Made by a program: the position numbers and the translations under genes. A stretch of 26,439 nucleotides of DNA. It comes from UMGS755 sp045590535. GTDB taxonomy: Bacteria > Bacillota > Clostridia > UBA1381 > UBA9506. The stretch covers positions 1 through 26,439 of the forward strand of contig JAZNRE010000037.1 of assembly GCA_045590535.1 (NCBI GenBank). Reading direction: 5' to 3'. Position 1 is the first letter of the stretch, and each line of letters starts with the position of its first letter. This document shows, piece after piece, positions 1 through 7,290 of the stretch. The notes under the pieces were generated by a model. The model was not told where the DNA came from. It ran no database searches and was given only the letters and a program-made list of their open reading frames with translations.

Positions 1-1
1 G

Positions 2-1078
2 GAATCCGTTAAAAATGTATTAAGAAAGCGTCTCGATGCGCTGGGTTACAGTGAAGCAACCGTTTCCCGTCAGGGTGATAAAAAGGTGCGGGTTGAAATC
101 CCCTCCATTCAAAACCCTGAAGAAGCCGTGCAGACTTTAGGAAAAACAGCCAAATTGTCATTCCGCGATTCATCTGGTGAGGTTATTCTCGACGCTGAAG
201 ATGTTGCTTCGGCAAAACCAGATTTCAGATCCGCTGACGGAAATTCTGCCAGCGTACATCTTGTTGAATTGACTTTGAAAGATAGCGGTGTTCAAAAATT
301 CGCAGATGCAACAGCTATCGCTGCCGCAAAACCCGAAGGCGAAAATTACATTGCTATTATGTTGGATGAAGAAACTATTGAAACTCCCCGAGTTAGAGAA
401 ACTATCAACTCTAAGACCTGTGTAATTTCCGGTGGTTTTAAGGATTCTTCCGATACCAATGAATTAGCAAGTTTAATTAATTCTGGTAAGCTGCCCTTCT
501 CTATTGAAGATGTTGAATTGAGAAGTGTTGGTCCTACCTTGGGTGAAAAAGCGTTGGAAACCAGCCTTTTCGCAGCCGGCATCGGCATTTTGTTAATCTT
601 AATCTTCATGATTGCGGTTTACCGTCTCCCCGGTTTGATGGCTGACATTTCACTTTTGGCATACATCGCCATTGTGACTTTCATCATGTCTTGGTTCCGC
701 ATCAACTTGAGTTTACCCGGTATCGCCGGTATCATCCTTTCGATTGGTATGGCGTTGGATGCAAATGTTATCATTTTCGCCAGAATGAAAGAAGAGCTGA
801 CATTGGGTAAAACCATTCGCACCTCGATTGATTCCGGTTTTAACCGTGCATTCGTTGCCATTTTAGACGGTAACATCACCACCTTAATTGCTGCCGTTGT
901 GCTCTATTATTTCGGCACCGGTCCGATTCAGGGCTTTGCGATTACATTGGCAATCGGTACTGTTGTCAGCTTGTTCACAGCAATTGTCATCACTAAGTTC
1001 CTGCTTCGCCAGATGGTTGGTTTGAAGTTGAATAACTTGAGCTTGTATGGCGTGAAAAGGAGGGACGACCGTGCTTAA
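2..1078 (+). CDS. secD: Protein translocase subunit SecD, C-terminal part (5' end outside window)
   Basis: SecD is a membrane protein of the RND superfamily that works with SecF and SecYEG to pull exported proteins across the membrane using the ion gradient. The reading frame is open from base 2, so the gene enters from upstream; the GTG at 86 is an internal codon, not a start. The visible 358 residues hold the end of the extracellular P1 region and then the C-terminal membrane block. This includes the SecD signature LDANVIIFAR (bases ~755-784), a DGNITTL stretch, and several hydrophobic segments in bases ~560-1000. The stop overlaps the secF start by 8 bp, and the secF ribosome site lies inside the last secD codons, which indicates translational coupling. 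Family assignment is secure; the N-terminal part cannot be judged. Confidence 0.96.
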   Translation, partial: ESVKNVLRKRLDALGYSEATVSRQGDKKVRVEIPSIQNPEEAVQTLGKTAKLSFRDSSGEVILDAEDVASAKPDFRSADGNSASVHLVELTLKDSGVQKFADATAIAAAKPEGENYIAIMLDEETIETPRVRETINSKTCVISGGFKDSSDTNELASLINSGKLPFSIEDVELRSVGPTLGEKALETSLFAAGIGILLILIFMIAVYRLPGLMADISLLAYIAIVTFIMSWFRINLSLPGIAGIILSIGMALDANVIIFARMKEELTLGKTIRTSIDSGFNRAFVAILDGNITTLIAAVVLYYFGTGPIQGFAITLAIGTVVSLFTAIVITKFLLRQMVGLKLNNLSLYGVKRRDDRA

Positions 1079-1967
1079 AATTGTTGAAAAGTTTAAATAC
1101 TCCATTGCCATTTCATTGGTCGTTATTTTAATTGGTGTGGTCGCATTTGCCATTAACGGCGGTTTTGCACAGGATGTTGACTTTGCCGGTGGTATGACTA
1201 TGTATGTTGACATGGGCAAAGATGTCGATTTAGACGAACTGAGAACCTTTGTAGAGGCAAACACACCCAACGATGTTAATCCCATTGTACAGCGTTCTGA
1301 CGGCACACAGGTAAGCATCAAAACCTTACCTATTGATACCGAAGCTCGTGATGCTTTGCAACAGGCTGTTTTAGCTGAATATGAATTAGGTGAAGAAGCC
1401 ATCCTGCAGATTGACAATGTTAGCGCAACCGTTGGCGATGAACTGAAGCAACAGGCTCTGTTTGCTACCTTAATTGCTGCTGCTTTAATGCTTGTTTACA
1501 TTGCCATTCGTTTTGAATTCAGAACCGGTATTGCGGCTGTTATTTGCTTGATTCACGATGTTTTAATCATGTTGACTATATACGCTGTGTTGCAAATTCC
1601 CATTAACACAAACTTTATTGCAGCTGTTTTAACCATCGTTGGTTACTCCATCAACAACACCATCGTTGTATTTGACCGTATTCGTGAAAACTATGCTAAA
1701 AACAAGCGTGCACCCTTTGCTGAAACTGTTAATACCAGCATTAAGCAAACCATGACACGCTCCATCAACACCACAATAACCACTTTATTGCCGGTTATTA
1801 TGCTGTTCATCTTTGGTGTGCTTTCCATCCGTCAGTTCACTATTCCGCTGATGGCAGGTCTGATTGCCGGTACCTACTCTTCTGTAATGCTGGCTGGTCC
1901 TTTCTGGGTATTCATGAAAGAAGCTCAGGCTAAGCGCAAACAGAAGAAACTCCGTTACAACAAATAA
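1071..1967 (+). CDS. secF: Protein translocase subunit SecF
   Basis: SecF partners SecD in the accessory SecDF complex of the general secretion pathway. The 298-residue protein has the expected single N-terminal membrane helix (about residues 10-30), a short extracellular domain, and a C-terminal block of five hydrophobic segments. It carries the SecF signature GYSINNTIVVFDRIREN (bases ~1641-1691). The start is GTG at 1071, preceded by AAGGAGGG at 1057-1064 inside the end of secD. The two genes overlap by 8 bp. Separate secD and secF genes are usual in many Clostridia, whereas Bacillus carries a fused secDF. A strong intrinsic terminator follows 14 bp after the stop. Confidence 0.97.
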   Translation: MLKIVEKFKYSIAISLVVILIGVVAFAINGGFAQDVDFAGGMTMYVDMGKDVDLDELRTFVEANTPNDVNPIVQRSDGTQVSIKTLPIDTEARDALQQAVLAEYELGEEAILQIDNVSATVGDELKQQALFATLIAAALMLVYIAIRFEFRTGIAAVICLIHDVLIMLTIYAVLQIPINTNFIAAVLTIVGYSINNTIVVFDRIRENYAKNKRAPFAETVNTSIKQTMTRSINTTITTLLPVIMLFIFGVLSIRQFTIPLMAGLIAGTYSSVMLAGPFWVFMKEAQAKRKQKKLRYNK

Positions 1968-1981
1968 GATAGTATTTATAA

Positions 1982-2018
1982 ACACCCCTATGCTTAAAGT
2001 GCATAGGGGTGTTTTTTG
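1982..2018 (+). terminator. Rho-independent terminator of secDF
   Basis: A perfect 12-bp stem, ACACCCCTATGC at 1982-1993 and GCATAGGGGTGT at 2001-2012, has a 7-nt loop and is followed by a T-rich run (2011-2018). It lies just after the secF stop and points in the same direction. Confidence 0.93.
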
Positions 2019-2118
2019 TACTCTCTGTCAACCAGTGAGCAAAAACAAAATAGTATAAACATATGTCAGGTTAGTAAAATGTTAAAAGAAGAAATTTGGC
2101 AGAAGTTTTTGCGGACAA

Positions 2119-2260
2119 TGCCTCCCTTGTGTAAAGGGAGGTGGGTTTGCGTAGCAAACTCGGAGGGATTGTCATTATTAAAATAAAACGCTCTAAAATC
2201 AATGGAGAAACAATCCCTCAGTCTCACTGCGTTCGACAGCTCCCTTTACACAAGAGAGCC
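2119..2260. mobile_element. MITE-like inverted-repeat element
   Basis: The outer arms are near-perfect inverted copies. GCCTCCCTTGTGTAAAGGGAG at 2120-2140 pairs with 2240-2260 (two differences), and GGAGGGATTGT at 2162-2172 pairs with 2209-2219. Between these matching ends each arm has a divergent insert. In the left arm this insert is itself a small hairpin, GTTTGC-GTA-GCAAAC (2145-2159). The left tip can also fold alone: CCTCCCTT 2121-2128 with AAGGGAGG 2134-2141. About 37 bp of A+T-rich spacer separates the arms and there is no coding frame. From memory, repeats with this CCTCCCTTGTGTAAAGGGAGG end are common between genes in gut Clostridia; I could not search for other copies. No clear target-site duplication is seen. 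Confidence 0.75.
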
Positions 2261-2320
2261 TATTTTAACATAAAAACTAAAGCACCTATACGGAACCACA
2301 CAAGCTTATCGTAGCTTTTA

Positions 2321-2359
2321 TTATATAAAAATACAGGCGGGCCAATAGCCCGCCTGTAT
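2321..2359 (-). terminator. Rho-independent terminator of the NhaC-type gene
   Basis: A perfect 12-bp GC-rich stem, ATACAGGCGGGC at 2331-2342 and GCCCGCCTGTAT at 2348-2359, has a 5-nt loop. Read on the minus strand it is followed by TTTTATATAA, so it terminates the gene ending at 2388. Confidence 0.9.
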
Positions 2360-2387
2360 GAATCCATATATTTAGCTAAACCTTGAT

Positions 2388-4172
2388 TTAAGCATTCTTC
2401 TTTTTGGTTACCGTTTTAATCACAAACAGTGTTGCAACGGTGAGGACAATACCTAAAGGCAACAGAATGAATGCATTCTGTACGAACGCTGCGAGAATAT
2501 ACAGAGTGAAGGAAATAACAGCTACTGTGATTGCATAGGGAAGCTGTGTGGATACATGGTTTAAATGATTGCACTGTGCACCAGCGGAGGACATAATGGT
2601 GGTGTCAGAGATGGGTGAGCAATGGTCACCGCAAACTGCACCGGCCAAACATGCCGACATACCGATGATTAAAAGCTCGCTGCCGGGCTCAAAAATAGCT
2701 GCAACGATGGGAATTAAGATACCGAAGGTACCCCAGGATGTACCTGTTGCAAAAGCCAGAACACAGGCAACAATGAAGATAATAGCCGGCAAGAAGTTAG
2801 CAAGACCTGCAGCTGCAGAATCCATCAAGCCACCAACAAACACATCAGCACCCAAAAGACCTGTCATGTTCTTTAAAGAGGTAGCAAGTGTCAGAATTAA
2901 AATAGCAGGTACCATAGCCACAAAACCCTTGGGAATGCTGGCCATAGCATCTTTAAAGGTAATCACACGACGAATCATTAAATATGCCATGGTAATAACC
3001 AAAGCAATCAATGCGCCCCAAGGCAGACCAACGGTTGCATCCGTATCACCAAAAGCGGTGATGAAGTCAGCACCGGAGAAGAAGCCACCGATGTAAATCA
3101 AACCGATTACGCTGGCAATAACAAGCATAACAACAGGTAAAATCAGGTCAATAACACGACCTTTGGGATTTTCAGTTTCCTGTACACCCTCGTCTACTCT
3201 GTCACCGGCTGTGTATAAATCATTGTTGTTAATGGCATTAAACTCATGAAGCTTCATAGGACCAAAATCAAACTTCATCAACACCAAAGCAATAATGAAT
3301 ACAAAAGTCATTAAAGAATAAAAGTTATACGGAATGGCACGAACAAAAAGCTCAATACCGGAATATGCTGTTCCTTCCGCAAACTGAGAAACAGCTGCAG
3401 CCCAGGAAGATACCGGTGCAATCATACAAATCGGTGCAGCTGTTGCATCAATCAAATATGCAAGCTTTGCACGAGAAATGTGATGACGGTCTGTAACCGG
3501 GCGCATAACACTACCAACGGTTAAGCAGTTGAAGTAGTCATCAATAAAGATTAAAACACCTAAAATAAAGGTTGCAATCATAGCACCTGTCCGGCTCTTG
3601 ATGTGGGTTTCTGCCCAACGGCCGAATGCAGCCGAGCCGCCGGCCTTGTTAACCAAAGCAACCAAAGCACCTAAAATAACCAAGAACATAAAGATGCCGG
3701 CTGTGCCTGAAATAGCGGCAATAATGCCATCATTTAAAAGTGCATCTAACGCATTAACCGGGTGCCAGTTAGTAGCAAATAAGCCACCCAGCAAAATACC
3801 AACAAAAAGTGAAGAATAAACTTCTTTGGTGATTAAGGCAAGGGCAATCGCAATTAACGGCGGTAACAGAGCCACAAAGGTAGAATAGTAATTGCTGCTT
3901 GCAGCCACAGAGCCTTCACCTTCACAATCGGCACAGGTCAGCGCCTCTAAACCGCCTTCACCGGCGCAAACGGTGCAAGGTGCTTCAGTGCCGGCTTCAT
4001 CGGTAACAAAGCCATTTTCACACACCTGGCATGAAAGAGCAAATGTTTGACCGCTGCCACCACAGCTTTCGCAGTCAACAGTTGCGTTTGAATGGATGGT
4101 TAATGAACACACAACCACAACGATCAATGCAATTAAAATGGCAATTGCATTGACAAACGCCTTCTTTTTCAT
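2388..4172 (-). CDS. NhaC-family Na+/H+ antiporter with DnaJ-like Cys-rich insert
   Basis: This 594-residue polytopic membrane protein belongs to the NhaC-type antiporter family (ion transporter superfamily), which exchanges Na+ for H+ or, in relatives, organic acids or amines. The transport core (residues ~95-590) has about a dozen hydrophobic segments and family-like stretches such as LGALVALVNKAGGSAAFG and GTSWGTFGILIPI. Unusually, a first membrane helix (residues ~6-26) is followed by a 50-residue module with four CxxC pairs, C34/C37, C48/C51, C66/C69 and C80/C83. Three of these have the form CxxCxGxG as in the DnaJ zinc-binding domain. Residue 97 onward is the ordinary transporter. The start is ATG with GGAGGGA at 4181-4187. 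It is a single-gene transcript with its own promoter and terminator. The ion specificity cannot be read from sequence. Confidence 0.88.
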   Translation of the reverse strand: MKKKAFVNAIAILIALIVVVVCSLTIHSNATVDCESCGGSGQTFALSCQVCENGFVTDEAGTEAPCTVCAGEGGLEALTCADCEGEGSVAASSNYYSTFVALLPPLIAIALALITKEVYSSLFVGILLGGLFATNWHPVNALDALLNDGIIAAISGTAGIFMFLVILGALVALVNKAGGSAAFGRWAETHIKSRTGAMIATFILGVLIFIDDYFNCLTVGSVMRPVTDRHHISRAKLAYLIDATAAPICMIAPVSSWAAAVSQFAEGTAYSGIELFVRAIPYNFYSLMTFVFIIALVLMKFDFGPMKLHEFNAINNNDLYTAGDRVDEGVQETENPKGRVIDLILPVVMLVIASVIGLIYIGGFFSGADFITAFGDTDATVGLPWGALIALVITMAYLMIRRVITFKDAMASIPKGFVAMVPAILILTLATSLKNMTGLLGADVFVGGLMDSAAAGLANFLPAIIFIVACVLAFATGTSWGTFGILIPIVAAIFEPGSELLIIGMSACLAGAVCGDHCSPISDTTIMSSAGAQCNHLNHVSTQLPYAITVAVISFTLYILAAFVQNAFILLPLGIVLTVATLFVIKTVTKKKNA

Positions 4173-4197
4173 AAGTATAATCCCTCCAACTTAAAAT

Positions 4198-4213
4198 TAT
4201 GTTATACAACATA
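4198..4213. promoter_or_regulatory. Candidate operator palindrome of the NhaC-type gene
   Basis: TATGTT-ATAC-AACATA is an inverted repeat with 6-bp arms. It lies directly downstream of the -10 box, over the expected transcription start, which is where repressors commonly bind. No regulator gene is adjacent, so the binding protein is unknown. Confidence 0.45.
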
Positions 4214-4220
4214 TAAAAAT

Positions 4221-4249
4221 ATAATATCACAAATTTATATCTTGGTCAA
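4221..4249 (-). promoter_or_regulatory. Sigma-A promoter of the NhaC-type gene
   Basis: On the minus strand, TTGACC (4244-4249) and TATTAT (4221-4226) are separated by exactly 17 bp, about 50 bp upstream of the ATG at 4172. Confidence 0.75.
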
Positions 4250-4306
4250 TCATTTTGTAAAAAATTGCTGTTTTTTGATAAAGAATATTTCTATAAAAAC
4301 ACAACA

Positions 4307-4337
4307 AAAAACCGCTGACATTCTGTCAGCGGTTTTT
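4307..4337 (-). terminator. Terminator of the ylxM-ffh-rpsP-khpA operon
   Basis: AAAAACCGCTGACA (4307-4320) pairs with TGTCAGCGGTTTTT (4324-4337) across a 3-nt loop. On the minus strand it ends in a T run (TTTTTTGTTG) just past the khpA stop. Confidence 0.9.
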
Positions 4338-4357
4338 GATATAGCCAAATGGGTTGA

Positions 4358-4585
4358 CTAAATAATTTCCACAACAACGCGTTTGTTGTCGCGGCTGGCG
4401 GCAGCCTGCATCACAGTTCTGATAGACTGTGCAATTCTGCCTTTTTTGCCAATAACCTTACCCATATCACCTTCAGCAACGCGCAGTTCTAAAACAACAG
4501 CTTCGTCATTTTCAACTTCTCTCACATCAACTGACTCGGGATAATCCACTAAGGATTTGGCAAGAACTTCCAACAAGTCTTTCAT
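4358..4585 (-). CDS. khpA: KH-domain RNA-binding protein KhpA (YlqC)
   Basis: This small 75-residue protein is essentially one KH domain, which binds single-stranded RNA. In several Firmicutes KhpA pairs with KhpB and affects cell elongation and RNA metabolism. The GxxG loop is visible as VIGKKGR (G46-K-K-G49), followed by the helix IAQSIRTVMQAAA typical of the family. The start is ATG with AGGAGG 8 nt upstream. It follows rpsP by 34 bp, the conserved Firmicutes order, but the usual next genes rimM and trmD are absent because a terminator follows directly. Confidence 0.95.
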   Translation of the reverse strand: MKDLLEVLAKSLVDYPESVDVREVENDEAVVLELRVAEGDMGKVIGKKGRIAQSIRTVMQAAASRDNKRVVVEII

Positions 4586-4619
4586 GTTGTCAGCCTCCTA
4601 AATCATACAAAAATGCGTG

Positions 4620-4865
4620 TTACTCGATGATGCCACTCTTTTTCAACAGACCCTTAACAGTGTCTGTTGGCTGTGCACCGTTACCTAACCATTTTTGAGC
4701 TTTTTCAGCATCAATTTTGATTTCGGAAGGGCTTGTCAGCGGATTGTATGTGCCGATTTCTTCGATGAATCTACCATCTCTGGGATATCTGGAATCTGCA
4801 ACAACAACTCTGTAAAACGGAGCTTTTTTAGCACCCATTCTTCTCAGTCTGATTTTTACTGCCAT
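4620..4865 (-). CDS. rpsP: 30S ribosomal protein S16
   Basis: S16 is a small-subunit protein needed for 30S assembly. The 81-residue product starts with the family signature MAVKIRLRRMGAKKAPFYR and continues with the VVADSR and DGRFIEEIGTYNP stretches. The length is normal. The ATG is preceded by GGAGGTG with suitable spacing. It lies 50 bp downstream of ffh and 34 bp upstream of khpA in one minus-strand operon. Confidence 0.98.
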   Translation of the reverse strand: MAVKIRLRRMGAKKAPFYRVVVADSRYPRDGRFIEEIGTYNPLTSPSEIKIDAEKAQKWLGNGAQPTDTVKGLLKKSGIIE

Positions 4866-4915
4866 CTATTTCACCTCCAAATTTAATTCGATTTTATATA
4901 AACCACAAAGGTGAT

Positions 4916-6250
4916 TTAACGCTTTTTCTTTTTGCGCATCATGCGGCCTAAACCGCCTCCGGTAAATTGCTTCATCATTTTTTGCATTTGCTCAAACTGG
5001 CGAAGCAAATTGTTGACCTCTTGCACACTGTTGCCGCTGCCTGCTGCAATTCTTTTTCTGCGGCTGGCATTGATAATGGATGGGTTGTGTCGCTCTTTTT
5101 TGGTCATGGACTGAATAATCGCCTCGACCCGCAGCAGCTTTCTGTCATCTAGGTCAACATTTTCAAGTGCTTTGGCATTCACACCGGGCAACATGCTCAC
5201 AAGCTGCGACAGAGGACCCATCTTTTTCATTTGCTGCATCTGGTCTAAAAAGTCATCTAAATCAAATTCATTTCTGCGAATTTTGGCCTCTAATGCCGCT
5301 GCTGATTTCTCATCAATGGCCTGCTCTGCCTTTTCAATTAAGGACAAAACATCACCGCTGCCTAAAATGCGGGAAGCCATTCGATCGGGATGAAACTCTT
5401 CAATATCCGAAAGTTTTTCACCCACACCCACAAATTTAATGGGCTTGCCCGTAACCGCTTTGACTGATAAAGCCGCACCGCCACGGGTATCACCGTCTAA
5501 TTTAGTCATAATCACGCCGGTAATTTGCAGGCGCTCATTAAAGCTTTCAGCAATATTAACAGCATCCTGACCGGTCATAGCGTCAATCACCAATAAAATC
5601 TCTTCCGGCTGGGTGGCTGCTTTAATATCCTCCAGCTCTTGCATTAACAAATCGTCAATATGCAAGCGACCGGCAGTATCGATAATCACAAAATCGTTGC
5701 CATGGGCTTTGGCATGTGCCACGGCACTTTCGGCAATGGTGACTGCGTTCTGGCAGCCTTCCATGGCAAAAACTGGCACATCAATCTGCTTACCTACCAC
5801 TTCCAACTGACGAATAGCTGCCGGACGATAAATGTCGCAGGCTACAAGCAAGGGCCGTTTGTTATGTTTTTTTCGCATATAGCCGGCAAGCTTTGCACAA
5901 AATGTGGTTTTACCGGCACCCTGAAGACCTGACATAAGCACCACGGTGGGTGTGCGCTTGCCAAACTCAAGACGGGCATTTTCGCCGCCCATAAGCGCCG
6001 TCAGCTCATCGTTAACAATTTTTATAATCTGTTGGCCGGGGGTTAGGCTCTCCAGCACAGCACTGCCGGAAGCTCGCTCTGAAACACGACCAATAAATTC
6101 TTTAACAACTTTAAAATTAACATCTGCTTCTAAAAGAGCCAGTTTAATTTCACGCATGGATTCTTTTAAATCCTTCTCTGTGATAAAACCCTTGCCCTTT
6201 AATTTTTTAAAAGCCATGCTCAGTTTTTCTGAAAGACTCTCAAACGCCAC
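4916..6250 (-). CDS. ffh: Signal recognition particle GTPase Ffh
   Basis: Ffh binds 4.5S/scRNA and signal sequences of nascent membrane proteins and delivers them to FtsY and the translocon. From the chosen start the 444-residue protein has the N domain (1-~90), the G domain with GLQGAGKTT (108-116), DTAGR (191-195) and TKLDGDTRGG (249-258), and a Met-rich M domain (~300-444) ending in a basic tail. I choose the GTG at 6250 (protein MAFESLSEKLS): AAGGAGG at 6259-6265 stands 8 nt before it, whereas the in-frame ATG at 6256 is only 2 nt from that site and a GTG at 6268 lies upstream of it. It follows ylxM by 28 bp. Confidence 0.97.
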   Translation of the reverse strand: MAFESLSEKLSMAFKKLKGKGFITEKDLKESMREIKLALLEADVNFKVVKEFIGRVSERASGSAVLESLTPGQQIIKIVNDELTALMGGENARLEFGKRTPTVVLMSGLQGAGKTTFCAKLAGYMRKKHNKRPLLVACDIYRPAAIRQLEVVGKQIDVPVFAMEGCQNAVTIAESAVAHAKAHGNDFVIIDTAGRLHIDDLLMQELEDIKAATQPEEILLVIDAMTGQDAVNIAESFNERLQITGVIMTKLDGDTRGGAALSVKAVTGKPIKFVGVGEKLSDIEEFHPDRMASRILGSGDVLSLIEKAEQAIDEKSAAALEAKIRRNEFDLDDFLDQMQQMKKMGPLSQLVSMLPGVNAKALENVDLDDRKLLRVEAIIQSMTKKERHNPSIINASRRKRIAAGSGNSVQEVNNLLRQFEQMQKMMKQFTGGGLGRMMRKKKKR

Positions 6251-6278
6251 TGTCATGGCCTCCTTCACATAATGTTGT

Positions 6279-6647
6279 TTATAACTCTTTTGTAATGTTC
6301 TTCAGCTTGTCTTCCAGTTCGCCCAAAGCTTCAGACATTTTTTGTGAATGCAGATATAAGCTGGCATATCGGCGCATAGAACCAACATCCTTAATAACAT
6401 CCTGCATTTCCTCTTCTAAATTCATAAAACGATTCACAAGGCCCAAACGCTCTTCCATGGAAAAAAGAAGCTTTTCGCCCCGCTTAATTGTGTCACGGAC
6501 ACCCTGACGAGAGATTTCCATAGGTTCGGCAATTTCGGCCAAGGACAAATCTTCATTATAATATAAATCAATGGCCTGCGCCTGCTTCGGCGTTAACAAT
6601 TCACCGTAAAAATCATAGAGCATGGCAATGCTTAAATCCTTACCCAA
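6279..6647 (-). CDS. ylxM: YlxM family protein, putative SRP-operon helix-turn-helix protein
   Basis: YlxM proteins are small sigma-70 region-4-like helix-turn-helix proteins encoded before ffh in Firmicutes; in streptococci YlxM has been linked to SRP function. The product has the family start (GKDLSIAMLYDFYGELLTPKQ is split here by the start codon), a helix-turn-helix in AEIAEPMEISRQGVRDTIKRG, and a helical, probably coiled-coil C-terminal half. I prefer the TTG at 6647 because AGGTGAGG (6651-6658) is correctly placed for it; the upstream GTG at 6656 lies inside this site. With TTG the protein has 122 residues. It shares a promoter with ffh. Confidence 0.9.
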   Translation of the reverse strand: MGKDLSIAMLYDFYGELLTPKQAQAIDLYYNEDLSLAEIAEPMEISRQGVRDTIKRGEKLLFSMEERLGLVNRFMNLEEEMQDVIKDVGSMRRYASLYLHSQKMSEALGELEDKLKNITKEL

Positions 6648-6696
6648 AATCCTCACCTCTCCCCTCTGTAAAGGTTATGACCTACACACCTGTTCT

Positions 6697-6725
6697 ATTG
6701 TACAACATCCCTTTCTGTTTGTCAA
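6697..6725 (-). promoter_or_regulatory. Sigma-A promoter of the ylxM-ffh-rpsP-khpA operon
   Basis: On the minus strand, TTGACA (6720-6725) and TACAAT (6697-6702) are separated by 17 bp, about 50 bp upstream of the ylxM start. Confidence 0.82.
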
Positions 6726-6827
6726 GCATTTTTTGCCTAAAAATTTTATTTTTTCTCTCCCAATTAAACTAAAACAAAGCACATATTCAAAAAAAATCAT
6801 TTTTTTCAATTTTTTCGAAAAAAACTA

Positions 6828-6856
6828 TTGATTTTTTGTTTTTAATGTGGTAAAAT
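6828..6856 (+). promoter_or_regulatory. Sigma-A promoter of rpsT
   Basis: TTGATT (6828-6833) and TAAAAT (6851-6856) are 17 bp apart, with a TGG directly before the -10 (extended -10). It is 37 bp upstream of the rpsT start and divergent from the ylxM promoter; the region between them is very A+T rich. Confidence 0.75.
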
Positions 6857-6893
6857 GTTAAAAGTTATTTGAATGGGCATGGAGGTGAATGAT

Positions 6894-7160
6894 TTGCCTA
6901 ATATTAAATCCGCTAAAAAAAGAGTAAAGGTCATTAAAACGAAGTCTCTTCGTAACCAGATGATCAAATCAGCTGTAAAAACATATATCAAAAAGTTTGA
7001 GGCTGCAGCTGCTGCAGGCGATAAGTCTGTTGCTGAGCCCGCTTTTAACCTGGCTGTTAAGAAAATCGACCAGGCTGTCAGCAAGGGTGTTATGAAAAAG
7101 AACACCGCTTCCAGAAGAAAATCCCGCCTGGCGCTGATGCTCAACAAGGTTGGCGCATAA
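6894..7160 (+). CDS. rpsT: 30S ribosomal protein S20
   Basis: S20 is a helical primary 16S rRNA-binding protein. The product from the TTG at 6894 is 88 residues, MPNIKSAKKRVKVIKTKS..., and matches the family in start and length. GGAGGTG at 6881-6887 is 6 nt from this TTG; the in-frame ATG at 6873 lies upstream of the ribosome site and would add a foreign seven-residue prefix. The use of TTG recalls E. coli rpsT, whose UUG start takes part in autogenous control. It is a single-gene unit between its own promoter and terminator. Confidence 0.97.
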   Translation: MPNIKSAKKRVKVIKTKSLRNQMIKSAVKTYIKKFEAAAAAGDKSVAEPAFNLAVKKIDQAVSKGVMKKNTASRRKSRLALMLNKVGA

Positions 7161-7173
7161 GGCTGAACAAATG

Positions 7174-7220
7174 AACACCTCACATGTTTGCAAAAGCTTG
7201 CATATGCGGTGTTTTTTTGC
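7174..7220 (+). terminator. Terminator of rpsT
   Basis: AACACCTCACATG (7174-7186) pairs with CATATGCGGTGTT (7201-7213) with one mismatch and one wobble pair; the loop contains a further TTGCAA/TTGCA pairing, and seven T residues follow. Confidence 0.85.
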
Positions 7221-7236
7221 ATCTAAAAAGGTATTT

Positions 7237-7267
7237 AAAAAGCGATTGGAAATTCCAATCGCTTTTT
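7237..7267. terminator. Bidirectional terminator between rpsT and mrdA
   Basis: AAAAAGCGATTGG and CCAATCGCTTTTT flank an AAATT loop. T runs occur in both directions, so it can end the long minus-strand operon at mrdA and back up the rpsT terminator. Confidence 0.88.
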
Positions 7268-7290
7268 CATTTCACAAAACAATGTATCAC

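Larger units (their letters stand above)
1968..2387. other. Intergenic region between secF and the antiporter gene
   Basis: This 420-bp stretch separates two convergent genes. It holds the secF terminator (1982-2018), a MITE-like inverted-repeat element (2119-2260) and the terminator of the antiporter gene (2331-2359). The remaining sequence at 2020-2118 and 2261-2330 is A+T rich, and I see no coding frame with a ribosome site in it. Confidence 0.8.

Noticed and set aside
884..1417. Minus-strand 177-codon frame opposite secD/secF
   Set aside because: Antisense to two clearly conserved genes, with a product lacking any protein-family features.
2569..3096. Plus-strand 175-codon frame opposite the NhaC-type gene
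   Set aside because: It is the antisense shadow of a conserved transporter and lacks a ribosome site or recognisable family.
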